DNA of 33,869 nucleotides from Bacteroidales bacterium (GTDB lineage Bacteria; Bacteroidota; Bacteroidia; Bacteroidales; JAGONC01): NCBI GenBank assembly GCA_028716265.1, contig JAQUQD010000032.1, positions 1 to 33,869 of the forward strand, read 5' to 3'. Shown piece by piece: positions 24,721 to 33,400 of this stretch (position 1 is its first letter; each line of letters starts with the position of its first letter). The notes under the pieces were generated by a model. It saw only the letters and a program-made list of their open reading frames with translations, ran no database searches and was not told where the DNA came from. The position numbers and the translations under genes were made by a program.

Positions 24721-24797
24721 TCCCCGATAGCTCAGCCGGTTAGAGCGACTGACTGTTAATCAGTAGGTCCCTGGTTCGAGTCCAGGTCGGGGAGCCA
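24721..24797 (+). tRNA. tRNA-Asn (GTT)
   Basis: A complete cloverleaf: acceptor TCCCCGA / TCGGGGA (24721-24727 with 24787-24793), D arm GCTC...GAGC, anticodon stem ACTGA/TCAGT around loop CTGTTAA with anticodon GTT at 24775-24777 in loop positions 24773-24779, T arm with GGTTCGAGTCC, discriminator G and an encoded CCA at 24795-24797. The DNA to its right changes abruptly to AT-rich accessory content, so its 3' end is a candidate integration site. Confidence 0.97.
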
Positions 24798-24805
24798 GAA
24801 AATCA

Positions 24806-24840
24806 AACACTTACATAAACACTTATGTAGGTGTTTTTTG
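24806..24840 (+). terminator. Terminator after tRNA-Asn
   Basis: AACACTTACATAA (24806-24818) pairs with TTATGTAGGTGTT (24823-24835), one G-T pair, four-base loop, followed by six T. A normal intrinsic terminator. Confidence 0.88.
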
Positions 24841-24986
24841 TTTATGCCAGGTTCTTGCCAGTTTTTCTGCCAAAATCAACTTTAAAACTTATTCAGAAGA
24901 CTATTAATTCCTCGTAAAACTTGTTGTAATATTACAAGAACGCGCATCACCATTTTCCAGCCTAAAAACATTTCCATTCGTCGGCC

Positions 24987-25096
24987 AGAAGAGATCCTGA
25001 TACCCGGACATATGAGCTCAAGCTTGTAATGATATTATTGTGTATTAATGGCCGTGAATTATTGTAAAATATACCTTAAGCCACTGTCCTAATTTT
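24987..25096. repeat. Degenerate direct repeat, copy 1 (AGAAGAGATCC...GGCCGTGAATT...TGTCCTA)
   Basis: About 110 bases resemble 25787-25897 in the same orientation. Best shared parts are AGAAGAGATCC, GATATTATTGTGT, GGCCGTGAATT and the end TGTCCTA. The pair encloses the small gene at 25231. The remainder of the 433-base gap 24798-25230 shows the tRNA terminator and AT-rich DNA with nothing else recognisable. Confidence 0.6.
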
Positions 25097-25230
25097 TGGG
25101 GGAATTATAACTTATCCGGCCTGTCCCTGTCATTGTTCATCAATAAAACTTCAATGAATATTATAAAGATCAAAAATTATCCGTATCTTGTGAAATATCA
25201 TTTGATTTTATTTAATAAACAACCTGCATA

Positions 25231-25461
25231 ATGAAAAATGATAAACTGGATAACAGGATGAGTTTGGCACATGATCATACGAAAATCCCTGATGAAAAAC
25301 TACTAATGGGGTCAATAAAGGGGAAACACCCTGTTGTACTTGATGATGGTAAAACGATAGTTTATATTTCTGACAAAAGCAAAGAAGAAGAAACAAGATT
25401 AAAGTACGAATTGCATAAGAATAGTAGGTTTCCTTCCCACGCTACAAAATATCATTCATAA
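25231..25461 (+). CDS. Hypothetical small protein
   Basis: A 76-residue soluble, charged protein that I do not recognise. It has no signal peptide or membrane segment. The middle part HPVVLDDGKTIVYISDKSKEEE reads like a two-stranded hairpin followed by a helix, which gives some support that it is real; the end is basic. No Shine-Dalgarno or obvious promoter is seen, but that is normal for the phylum. It lies in the AT-rich island between two degenerate direct repeats. Confidence 0.5.
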   Translation: MKNDKLDNRMSLAHDHTKIPDEKLLMGSIKGKHPVVLDDGKTIVYISDKSKEEETRLKYELHKNSRFPSHATKYHS

Positions 25462-25584
25462 ATTTTTAGTATCTCTTCAACCCAATCTTAACAAATATGC
25501 ATCGCTATATAAGATGGTGTTTATAATCATTGTTGGAGTTTGGATAAAGACAGATGACTCATTAAATGACCTGAATAATAAGGT

Positions 25585-25678
25585 TGCATAAAACGGACAA
25601 ACTGACCGGTCTTTAAAGGTTTAAACTGACCATGTGATTTCCGGTGCAAATTAACCACCCAGTTTTTCTCATTTTCGT
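25585..25678. repeat. TGACC-rich repeat, copy 1 (IS-end-like)
   Basis: From TGCATAAAACGGACAAACTG to ATTTTCGT this matches 27329-27424 in the same orientation, with a few substitutions and small indels. Inside it the unit AA(C/T)TGACCA or close forms occurs three times (once as TTAACCACCC). Multiple short TGACCA-type sites at an end are typical of IS21-like elements, but no transposase gene is present, so it may be a solo end or a miniature element. Confidence 0.7.
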
Positions 25679-25786
25679 TCAACTTTATCTTTTTTGTGCG
25701 GTTATCCAAGATCTGAAAAACCTTCTTTAATATTTTTAGAACCCATTTAAGATTTGCCGGCCACATAATATCCCAAATAGTGGGAG

Positions 25787-25897
25787 AGAAGAGATCCAGC
25801 TACCGAAACCTCCTGCTATACGCCAATAAAGATATTATTGTGTTTTACTGGCCGTGAATTTGGGGAAAATCAAACATAGATAAGTGTCCTATTTTGT
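25787..25897. repeat. Degenerate direct repeat, copy 2
   Basis: Partner of 24987-25096; shares AGAAGAGATCC, GATATTATTGTGT, GGCCGTGAATT and TGTCCTA in the same order and similar spacing. Confidence 0.6.
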
Positions 25898-26108
25898 GTT
25901 ATATTTATGGTGCGTTAATTTATCTTCAACGGAAGATCCAAAAAGGATATTTAAGCCAATTATATTATAAACAGGGATGTATCCCTCAATGTACAAAAAA
26001 TCCGTTTTGGGAATTATAACATCAATGTACGAAACATCACTCGGCAGGTTATGTATATAAGATTGGATGATGGATAAATTAAAAGTATATTCAATGAATT
26101 TACATATC

Positions 26109-26118
26109 GTTATGGGGC
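26109..26118 (+). repeat. Left boundary of gene cassette (GTTATGGGGC)
   Basis: GTTATGGGGC eight bases before a gene start fits the GTTRRRY-like integron core site in position. Its reverse complement GCCCCATAAC is exactly the first core of the attC-like site after that gene (26587-26596), as expected when the two come from one circular cassette. Confidence 0.65.
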
Positions 26119-26125
26119 ATTTATT

Positions 26126-26581
26126 ATGAAGAAAATTCTAATATCAATATTAATAATTTGGTCAATTAATTCTTTCGCACAAGAGGATTCAACGAGTCTA
26201 TATTACCAAGCGATTTGGTATTATAATATCAATTTGGACAGTTTGAATTCCAAAGAAACTGAGCTGTTCATAGAGAATAATGATGGAATAACGGAAAAAC
26301 TTCCTTCACAAATTGGAAAAAGAAAAATAACAATTCTTACTTGGAATAATTCGAAAGAAGTCTATAAAAGGAACAACAATAAATTGAACCATATAAAAAT
26401 CTTTCCTGCAAGAATAAATGAAGACAAAATAGAAATCCGAATTACTCCATATCACGGCGAGTACAATACAAGAAGAAACAAGTTGAGTCTTTCATTATCA
26501 GATTGGGTGATTATCCAGTTCAAGTTTGATTGTGATAAAAATAAATATGTTTATTTTGGAACAACTGGAGGCGGAATATGA
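26126..26581 (+). CDS. Hypothetical exported protein (cassette gene)
   Basis: A 151-residue protein with a signal peptide (MKKILISILIIWSINSFAQ, cut after FAQ). The mature part is rich in Asn, Lys and Ile with alternating strands (KRKITILTWNNSKEVYK, KIEIRITPYHGEYNTRR, WVIIQFKFDCDKNKYVYFG) and is probably a small beta-rich periplasmic or surface protein. I recognise no family. Its ATG is eight bases after a GTTATGGGGC core and its TGA is four bases before a matching reverse core, the tight packing of an integron gene cassette. The low GC content fits the island. Confidence 0.75.
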   Translation: MKKILISILIIWSINSFAQEDSTSLYYQAIWYYNINLDSLNSKETELFIENNDGITEKLPSQIGKRKITILTWNNSKEVYKRNNNKLNHIKIFPARINEDKIEIRITPYHGEYNTRRNKLSLSLSDWVIIQFKFDCDKNKYVYFGTTGGGI

Positions 26582-26585
26582 AAAA

Positions 26586-26720
26586 CGCCCCATAACAAAG
26601 GCTAAGCGCTATCGGGCGCATGGTTGTGAGGAGAAAGATTGTACATTTATTGAAAATTGTGCTGGCCGGAATGATATATTTTCAAAACTGCCCGCCAGCG
26701 CTTAGCCTTAGCCGTTGGGC
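26586..26720 (+). repeat. attC-like recombination site of a gene cassette
   Basis: A 135-base imperfect palindrome between two closely packed genes. Outer core CGCCCCATAAC (26586-26596) and far core GTTGGGC (26714-26720, consensus GTTRRRY) enclose a perfect 10-base stem GGCTAAGCGC (26600-26609) / GCGCTTAGCC (26698-26707) and an inner stem CGGGC (26613-26617) / GCCCG (26690-26694), with a variable loop. The near core's complement is found at the start of the preceding cassette (26109), so folding of the circular form would pair perfectly. This is the layout of an integron attC site. Confidence 0.75.
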
Positions 26721-26744
26721 ACAACTTAAAATAAAACAGAAACC

Positions 26745-27314
26745 ATGAATACAAAGGTTGTAATAATTATTGCTTTCTCATTCTTGTATGGATTCTTTGA
26801 GATTTTCATGAGCATGAGACAAAGGAACAAAAGAAGCGTTATTAAAACTGGTGATAGATTGAGTATCTGGATTCTTACGATTTTTATTGCGATTGGATAT
26901 TATCTTTCATTCAGTATTGCATCTACAAAAACAGGTCGGATTTACCATTGGGATGTACTTTTTATATTAGGAGCAGTCATAGCAATTTTAGGATTAATAA
27001 TAAGAATAAACTCAATCTTGACCTTAAAACAACAATTTACATATACAGTGACAAAAATTGAGAACCATGAGTTAATAGAGACTGGATTATATAAAGTAAT
27101 TAGGCATCCTGGTTATTTAGGACAGTTGATTATTTTTCTTGGAATTTCAACATCATTGTCAAATTGGATTTCGATATTATCAATGATAATTTCGGTATTA
27201 ATTGGATACATATATCGAATAAAGACAGAGGAGAAATTTATGATTGAGCAGATGGGAGATAAATATATTGACTATCAAAAACGCACTAAAAGATTGATTC
27301 CAATGATATATTAA
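26745..27314 (+). CDS. Isoprenylcysteine carboxyl methyltransferase-like membrane protein
   Basis: A 189-residue integral membrane protein of the ICMT/PEMT-like family. Hydrophobic segments at about 3-20, 42-62, 73-92, 128-150 suggest four or five helices. The hallmark is Arg120-His-Pro-Gly-Tyr-Leu near the SAM-binding end (VIRHPGYLGQLIIFLG), followed by a basic tail with EEKFMIEQMGDKYIDYQKRTKRLIP, which is the usual family ending. Bacterial members methylate an unknown lipid or small hydrophobic thiol or carboxyl. It starts 24 bases after the attC-like far core and so would be the second cassette, but its own attC is missing: a TGACC-rich repeat starts 14 bases after its stop. Confidence 0.85.
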   Translation: MNTKVVIIIAFSFLYGFFEIFMSMRQRNKRSVIKTGDRLSIWILTIFIAIGYYLSFSIASTKTGRIYHWDVLFILGAVIAILGLIIRINSILTLKQQFTYTVTKIENHELIETGLYKVIRHPGYLGQLIIFLGISTSLSNWISILSMIISVLIGYIYRIKTEEKFMIEQMGDKYIDYQKRTKRLIPMIY

Positions 27315-27328
27315 AATAAGCTGCGCAC

Positions 27329-27424
27329 TGCATAAAACGGACAAACTGACCACCCTTTAACGGTTTAAACTGACCATGTGATTACCGTTGCAAATTGACC
27401 ACCCAGATTATCTCCCATTTTCGT
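27329..27424. repeat. TGACC-rich repeat, copy 2 (IS-end-like)
   Basis: Same orientation as 25585-25678; contains AAACTGACCACCC, AAACTGACCATGTG and AATTGACCACCC. Together the two copies bound the cassette region. It lies directly after the methyltransferase gene, where a cassette attC would be expected. Confidence 0.7.
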
Positions 27425-27499
27425 ATGTTAAAACAGAATTTCCGACTATATCCAATATGGTTCTGGTTTCGCCATATCGATTTTTTACTTTCAAGCCTT

Positions 27500-28369
27500 T
27501 TAATTCCATATGACATTCTTCAATAATTTTTCATACTCCCTATTGTATGACGATTGAAGATGATTTCTCTCTCTCGTCTTATAAGACCCAAAATTATCAA
27601 TATAACTTAAAACCCAATTTCTTGTTTTCTTGAATTTTAGATAATCGTAAAAATCATTTGTGCCATTCTTGATTTTGGGATCTGCGCCTGCTTCGAGGAG
27701 TTTTTGAATTATTTCCCTTTGATTTTTTGTTGCGGCAATCATAAGGGATGTATAACCATCTTTGTCTTTTAAATCCGGATCTGCATTATATTCAAATAGG
27801 ATATCCATAATTTTTAATTTATGGGCACAAGCTTCCCTTAATGTTTCTTTTCCATAACGGATCTTCTTTATCGTTTTAATCAAGGCGGTTTCACCAGAAT
27901 TTGTTCGATGATTAACCTTTGCGCCATTATAAAGTAAAATCTTGATGATATCTATATCGCCTCTTTCAACGGCCGATATTAAAGGCGTTATTCCATTTTT
28001 TTGAAAATGATTGACATCCGCGCCGTGATGGATCAATTCTTCAATGAGAGCCAAGCTACATTTGTACATTGCGGACAATAATGGTGTCATTCCAAGACGA
28101 TATTTCTGATTTACGTTTGCTCCATTTTTGATTAATAATTTTACCAGTTCTAATTTTATGTGTTCATCTTCCTTTTCACCACTAACAAAAGCATCAATTG
28201 TTTCTGTCAGCGCTGTTTGCCTGCGTTCACCTTCTTGATTTACATTTGATCCAGCTGAAATCAATCTTTTTGCTAAATCAATTTTAAGATGAGAGCAAGA
28301 AATCATTAGTGCCGTATTACCATACCCGTAGTCAGCGTTTAATAATTCTTGGACTTGTTCTATATTCAT
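27500..28369 (-). CDS. Ankyrin-repeat protein
   Basis: A protein of 289 residues from the ATG at 28369 (295 from a GTG at 28387). It consists almost only of ankyrin repeats, about seven, running from residue 15 to about 240: examples are GNTALMISCSHLKIDLAKRL, NGITPLISAVERGDIDIIKI and DGYTSLMIAATKNQREIIQK, with GADVN/GADPK-type turns between. No signal peptide. Such repeats bind other proteins; in islands they can be inhibitors, immunity proteins or effectors, but nothing shows which here. The gene begins within 8-27 bases of the recombinase stop on the same strand and is probably co-transcribed with it. The last about 50 residues (RNWVLSYIDNFGSYKTRERN) are not ankyrin. Confidence 0.88.
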   Translation of the reverse strand: MNIEQVQELLNADYGYGNTALMISCSHLKIDLAKRLISAGSNVNQEGERRQTALTETIDAFVSGEKEDEHIKLELVKLLIKNGANVNQKYRLGMTPLLSAMYKCSLALIEELIHHGADVNHFQKNGITPLISAVERGDIDIIKILLYNGAKVNHRTNSGETALIKTIKKIRYGKETLREACAHKLKIMDILFEYNADPDLKDKDGYTSLMIAATKNQREIIQKLLEAGADPKIKNGTNDFYDYLKFKKTRNWVLSYIDNFGSYKTRERNHLQSSYNREYEKLLKNVIWN

Positions 28370-28395
28370 AATTTTAGTTTTAGACACATTTTGAA

Positions 28396-28986
28396 TTACA
28401 GCCTTAAACTATCATAAACATCCAAAATTTCCCGTTCCCTAATCCCCAGATATTTTCTGGTTATAGAAGGGGATGAATGTCCAAACAGATCCATCAACAA
28501 TATGACGGCTTCGTTGGAATAATTGTTCAACCGCAGAACACGATTACCCAGTGTTTTTCGGAAGAGATGGCTGGAAATGTTTCCTTCCACCGGAATATTG
28601 TATCGTTTAATGATTTCCTTCAGTTTAACATTTACATAGGATTTGTCAATGGGTTTTGTGCCGTACTTGTTTATGAAAATGTATTGGCTAGTATCAACTT
28701 CGCCGATTTTGGTTTTAATCCGTTCAAGAATTGTACGCAAATCCTGATTGATCTTGATCCTTCTGGTTTTCTTGGTCTTCTTCTCCTGTATGGTCAGGAT
28801 GTCCGTATTTTCGAACTGATTATACCTGAGCTGTAACAGATCACCAATCCGGAGCCCTGTGAATACGCCAATGGTGATGAGGAGGCAAAATTTGTATTCG
28901 CCATCCCGTTCAAGTTTTGAAATAAGGGAGCGGAAATCTTCCCAGTACATAGCAGTGGTTGTCGTTCTTTGACCGAGTAATGACAT
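28396..28986 (-). CDS. Short tyrosine recombinase, catalytic domain only
   Basis: A 196-residue site-specific recombinase. All catalytic residues of the tyrosine recombinase family are present: Arg46 in TGLRIGD, Lys70 region in QEKKTKKTRRIKI, His140-x-x-Arg143 in HLFRKT, His170 in FGHSS and the nucleophile Tyr179 in TRKYLGI. The N-terminal SAM-like arm domain normal for integrases is absent; length matches FimB/FimE-like inverting enzymes. It may therefore be an active short recombinase, or a 5'-truncated integrase with a new start. No integron-specific insert is visible, so it is not a classic IntI. The ankyrin gene follows immediately downstream. It is the only recombinase in the window and the natural candidate for moving or rearranging the island. 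Confidence 0.9.
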   Translation of the reverse strand: MSLLGQRTTTTAMYWEDFRSLISKLERDGEYKFCLLITIGVFTGLRIGDLLQLRYNQFENTDILTIQEKKTKKTRRIKINQDLRTILERIKTKIGEVDTSQYIFINKYGTKPIDKSYVNVKLKEIIKRYNIPVEGNISSHLFRKTLGNRVLRLNNYSNEAVILLMDLFGHSSPSITRKYLGIREREILDVYDSLRL

Positions 28987-29122
28987 TGGATATGGTTTTT
29001 AAGAAAGGGCGGCAATGCTACGGCGAAAACTTTGATTTTGCTGCATTTTTTAATGAAAATATAAGTTAAAAATGAAAAAATTTTGGGGGTTGTTCGTAAA
29101 GCGTTGAAAATCTGATAATGCA

Positions 29123-29161
29123 GAAAAACAGGAACTTATACTAAAGCCAGAAGTATAAGTT
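29123..29161 (-). terminator. Terminator after the RHH operon
   Basis: AACTTATACT (29133-29142) and AGTATAAGTT (29152-29161) form a perfect 10-base stem with a nine-base loop. Read on the - strand, which is the direction of the operon ending at 29209, it is followed by a run of five T. Confidence 0.75.
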
Positions 29162-29208
29162 GGATGATCTCAAACGAATTACTTCCTCCACCGTGAAACC
29201 AAGTTTTA

Positions 29209-29457
29209 TTAATCCCCGCTAGAATGTAATTGAAGATAATCATCGTAGATTTTTGCATTGGCTGAGATAAACCAAAGGAAAGACGCCAGATCTTTATTTA
29301 CAGCTTTTAATTCCTTTGGATCAACCATCATACCTGTTCTTGAGAGATAATAGGAGACAAATTTTGCATATTTGTTATCTACATCAATTGTAACGATACC
29401 ATCCCCATCCGTTATCTCAGTTGTTACATCATATCCTTGTTTCTTTTTATGTGCCAT
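29209..29457 (-). CDS. Hypothetical protein, partner of the RHH protein
   Basis: An 82-residue soluble protein that I do not recognise. A basic start (MAHKKKQGYDV) is followed by a short beta hairpin (VTTEITDGDGIVTIDV) and helices (YAKFVSYYLSRTG, DLASFLWFISANAKIYDDYL). Its start overlaps the end of the upstream ribbon-helix-helix gene by 11 bases (ATGGCACATAA contains the start of one and the stop of the other), a layout typical of coupled translation. It could be the toxin-like or auxiliary member of a two-gene module, but no toxin fold is evident. A terminator follows. Confidence 0.7.
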   Translation of the reverse strand: MAHKKKQGYDVTTEITDGDGIVTIDVDNKYAKFVSYYLSRTGMMVDPKELKAVNKDLASFLWFISANAKIYDDYLQLHSSGD

Positions 29458-29605
29458 AATTTTTCTCCTCTAAATGTTTCTTTATGATTTCTCGTATAAG
29501 TTGAGATTTCGTTTTTTCTTCTTCAATTACTCTATTGATCAATCTCTTAAATTGAGATTCTGTCAACCGGATGCGTAGATGCCGGGTATGTTTTTCTTTT
29601 TCCAT
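29447..29605 (-). CDS. Small ribbon-helix-helix (CopG-like) DNA-binding protein
   Basis: A 52-codon gene read on the - strand from the ATG at 29605 (a second ATG two codons earlier at 29611 is possible). The product begins MEKEKHTRHLRIRLTESQ, a short beta strand with alternating basic/hydrophobic residues, then helix QFKRLINRVIEEE, a turn KTKS and helix QLIREIIKKHLEEKN. This is the strand-helix-turn-helix order and size of MetJ/Arc/CopG repressors and many antitoxins. It overlaps the following 82-residue gene by 11 bases. Probable role: dimeric DNA-binding autorepressor of the pair. It is too short for common gene-length limits. Confidence 0.75.
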   Translation of the reverse strand: MEKEKHTRHLRIRLTESQFKRLINRVIEEEKTKSQLIREIIKKHLEEKNYGT

Positions 29606-29892
29606 GACCATAAATATCAACGGAAATGAAAAAAGTAATACAAAAGGCGGATTTTGATTGAATTATTTCCCGCCATTCATTTAATGTCTGTCTGGCGGTG
29701 GGGGTGGCGTACCTTTTTTGTTCCTTATTAATTCTCTTCAATTGATTTGAAAAACTAAAACAGAAAATCAACGAATAAGAGAAACAACAAAGATTTTGAT
29801 CAGGATGGAGTTTATGGAGAAAAACTCGACCTAAAAAGTGAAGGTCATCAGTTATTCATAACTTTGTATTAGGTAATTTATAAATCTACATT
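29606..29892. other. Divergent intergenic region upstream of the RHH pair
   Basis: AT-rich DNA between the RHH gene (-) and the hypothetical gene at 29893 (+). It must carry both promoters, but no convincing TAnnTTTG box is seen. A 74-codon frame on the - strand (29547-29771) is in the wrong frame for the RHH protein and overlaps it, so I regard it as spurious. Confidence 0.4.
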
Positions 29893-30237
29893 ATGGAAAA
29901 GACCATCACTTCTGGATCGACCTTCGGTCACAATAATCTCAATACCTATGAAATTGTTATTAGATTTTCAAATCCCCAAAAGAAAATACTAAGAAGTGAG
30001 ATTGACGAACTTAAAAAACGCTTTGGTTCTATTTTCTATTCCTTCTCACCCGTGCAAATTTCCCCCAAGTTGGAAAGGTATACTGAATTGGATGAAATTG
30101 GCGGTTCTGCAATTGTTAACATTGTTTATAAAAAATCCTTTGAACCTATTGAAGAATTTGAATGGACAATAATTAAGAATGATTCGGAATCATATATCTC
30201 AAAATTGGAAAATTTATTAACACCTGTTGTAGATTGA
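29893..30237 (+). CDS. Hypothetical protein
   Basis: A 114-residue soluble protein, no signal and no membrane segment. It reads as a compact alpha/beta domain: strand TYEIVIRFSN, helix SEIDELKKRFGSIFYSF, strands GGSAIVNIVYKKS and FEWTIIKND, final helix YISKLENLL. I do not recognise a family. It is 207 bases upstream of the restriction enzyme gene on the same strand, but with antisense coding-like debris in between, so co-transcription is uncertain. Confidence 0.65.
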   Translation: MEKTITSGSTFGHNNLNTYEIVIRFSNPQKKILRSEIDELKKRFGSIFYSFSPVQISPKLERYTELDEIGGSAIVNIVYKKSFEPIEEFEWTIIKNDSESYISKLENLLTPVVD

Positions 30238-30249
30238 TTAGGATATAAC

Positions 30250-30362
30250 TTAATCGACATAAGTTGTGGAAATATCTTTTGTCTCTTTGCTAATTTCCTT
30301 CAACTTCTTCCGGAATTCTTCCCGTTGAAACCACATTTCAAGCTCCTGTAAAAGTTTCGTCT
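30250..30362 (-). pseudogene. Possible remnant of a gene 3' end
   Basis: On the - strand a frame of 36 codons without a good start gives KLLQELEMWFQREEFRKKLK followed by EISKETKDISTTYVD and TAA. It is strongly charged and helical, like a real protein C-terminus, yet an in-frame TAG closes it upstream at the promoter of the restriction gene. It may be what is left of a gene disrupted by arrival of the restriction gene. Confidence 0.35.
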
Positions 30363-30444
30363 ATTCTATTCCGCAAGAATTAATAAAAGTTGTATTTTGC
30401 AGATATGAATATTTCAATTCCGCAGAACACAATCGAATTTATAT

Positions 30445-33400
30445 ATGGCCTTATTTCAAAAATCAGTTGAGAAGAAATATCTCAACGAGCTAGATCGGGA
30501 GCTAATCAACAAAAAATATATTGATTTTCAGGCCTTTTTTGGTGTACCCGCCATACAGGAAAATATTAGGATCGCTAAAGAGGAACAATTCCAGGAGGGG
30601 TTTCTGCGTGAACTATTTGTTAATATTTTAGGCTATACATTAAATCCCCAGCCAGACTTTAATTTAACAACTGAGCTAAAGAACATTTCGGATAGCAAAA
30701 AAACAGATGGTGCTATTTTAAAAGGAAATGAAGCCATTGCTGTTATCGAATTGAAATCAACTGCTACAACCGATCTTGGATCTGTTGAAGCGCAGGCGTT
30801 TAATTATAAGAGCCACCACCCCCATTGTATTTATGTCATTACTTCAAATTTTGAAAAGCTCAGGTTTTATATACATAATGCCGTTGAATATATTGAATTT
30901 GATCTGTTTAATTTGACGATAGCAGACTTCGACCTGCTATGGTTATGCATAGCCAAAGACAATCTGTTAACGGATCTACCATTAAAAATCCAAAATTCAT
31001 CTTTACTCCAAGAGGAAGACATTACAAAAAAGCTATATGAAGACTATGCAAAATTTCGGGAAGCAGTTTTTCAAAATCTTGTTTCAAATAATCCAGATAT
31101 CGATAAGCTGATCTTATTCAAGAAAACCCAAAAGCTGATTGATCGTTTCCTGTTCATTTTATTCGCTGAAGACAGGCTGTTGTTACCTCCAAATTCCATC
31201 AGTGAGATTATACAACAATGGCGTACATTAAAGGATGAACTCGATGAATATTTCCCGTTGTATGAGCGGTCTAAAAAATACTTCGGCTATATCAATACCG
31301 GCCATAAGGGAAAGAAATATGATATATACCCATATAATGGAGGATTGTTTACTCCTGATGATGTTCTGGATAGTGTTGAAATAGATGACGATATACTTTT
31401 TGAACGTACCCGAAGATTAAGCCAATACGATTTTGACACGGAAGTTGATGTAAATATTCTTGGGCACATTTTTGAACACTCATTGAATGAAATTGAAAAT
31501 GTTCAGGCTGAAATACTCGGTGAAAAAATAGATAGCAGAAAAACAAAGCGTAAGAAAGAAGGAATATATTACACGCCAAAATATATCACGAAATATATCG
31601 TAGAAAACACCATTGGCAGGCTCTGCAGGGAAAAACGAGATGAGCTTGACATTGTTGATGAAGATTATGCCAAGGGGCGTATCAATAGGAAGATCCAGAT
31701 GATAAAGATGCTTGATAATAAATTAACCGCATACAGAAACTGGCTTCTTTCGATCACTATTCTTGATCCAGCATGTGGTTCTGGTGCATTTCTTAATCAA
31801 GCATTGGAGTTTTTAATTCGGGAACATAAAAAAATAGATGAGCTCAGGACACAGCTGTTAGGTGGCGATTTGGTGTTTCCGGATATTACCAACGATATCC
31901 TTGAAAAGAATATATATGGCGTTGATCTAAATGATGAATCAGTTGAGATTGCCAAATTATCTTTATGGTTACGAACCGCAGCCAAGGGTAGAAAACTAAA
32001 AGATCTGTCCAAGAACATAAAATGTGGGAATTCATTAATTGATGATCCTGCAGTGGCGGGTACTAAGGCATTTATATGGCAAGATGAGTTTCCTGAAATA
32101 TTCGCTAATGGAGGATTTGATGTTGTCATTGGTAATCCGCCATATGTTGATATAAAAGCTCTGCCAAAGGAAAAAGTTGCTTATCTTACTAAAACTTATT
32201 ATACTGCTAATAATAGAATCAACTTGTTTTCAATTTTCATTGAACGAGCATGTAATTTTTTACGAAAGCAAGGCAGATTTTCTTTTATTGTACCCTCGTC
32301 CTTGTTAACACAAGATTCATATAAACTGTTAAGAAATGAACTGCTTCGAAAATCGCAAATAAATGGGATTGTACGACTTCCTAATGAATCTTTTGGTGGA
32401 ACTAGTGGAGAAGTTAAAGTAGATACAATAATTATCACATTAACAATCAATCCGAAGATCACATTACCTATTGAAATTATAATATATAAAGGCTTTGATA
32501 GGATTAATGATATTACCTCCTATGAATGTGATGAACTTCAATATATTGATCAAGCAGTCTGGCTTAATGATGAAAATTATCTTTTCAGGATAAATGTCAA
32601 TGATAGAATTGATAATATAATAAAAAAAATTGAAACTGATTCAGTAAAACTGGAGAGCTGCGCCTACTTTAGCTTAGGACTGACACCATATGATAAATAT
32701 AAAGGACATTCACCTGAGCAGATTAATAGTAGAGTATTCCATTCAGATCATAAAAAGGATGAAACCTATAAAAAACTTTTAGCTGGCAATGATGTAAAAA
32801 GATATTATATTAATTGGAATGGTATTGAATGGATTTCTTATGGTGATTGGCTGGGTGCGTCCAGAGAAGAAAAGTTTTTTAAAGATAAAAGAATACTAGT
32901 CAAACAGATTATTGACTGGACAGATAAAAGAATCTGGGCTTCACTTACGACAGAAGAACTTTATAACACTCAAAACGCTTTTAATCTTATTGCAAAAGAA
33001 CCATATCTAACAGAATATTTACTTCTCATAATCAACAGCAATTTAATTTCATTTTATCATAGGAAAAAGTTTCTTGAAGAATATAAAGATCGATTTCAGA
33101 AAATATTAATAAAAGATTGCAAGGAATTTCCAATTAAAATGATTTCTCAGTTGGAGCAATTACCCTTTGCTCAAAAGGCTAATATGATGATTTCATTGCA
33201 AAATCAATTATATGATTTTTCGGACTCTTTCCAAAGATCCATACTGCGCAGGTTCCAAATGGATAAACTAACAGCAAAATTACAAGCGTGGTATCATCTG
33301 ACCTTTACTGAGTTTATTCAAGAACTAAAAAAGAAAGAAATAAAGATGACCCTAAAACAGGAAGCCGAATGGGAAGCCTATTTTTTACAGGAAGCCACAA

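Larger units (their letters stand above)
25462..26108. other. 650-base repeat-rich gap without a supported gene
   Basis: Holds one copy of the 94-96-base TGACC-rich repeat (25585-25678), copy 2 of the degenerate direct repeat (25787-25897) and AT-rich DNA. A 79-codon frame on the - strand (25527-25766) is mostly repeat and is not convincing. A short GGGATGTATCCC palindrome is at about 25974. It ends at the left boundary of a gene cassette (GTTATGGGGC at 26109). Confidence 0.5.

Noticed and set aside
25527-25766. 79-codon - strand frame
   Set aside because: A large share is the TGACC-rich repeat, which also occurs at 27329 where no such frame exists, so protein coding is not supported.
29547-29771. 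74-codon - strand frame upstream of the RHH gene
   Set aside because: It overlaps the better supported RHH gene in another frame and lacks any recognisable pattern.
30405-30470. Short frame MNISIPQNTIEFIYGLISKIS overlapping the restriction gene start
   Set aside because: Could be a leader peptide or controller, but 21 codons without a motif are not enough to call it.
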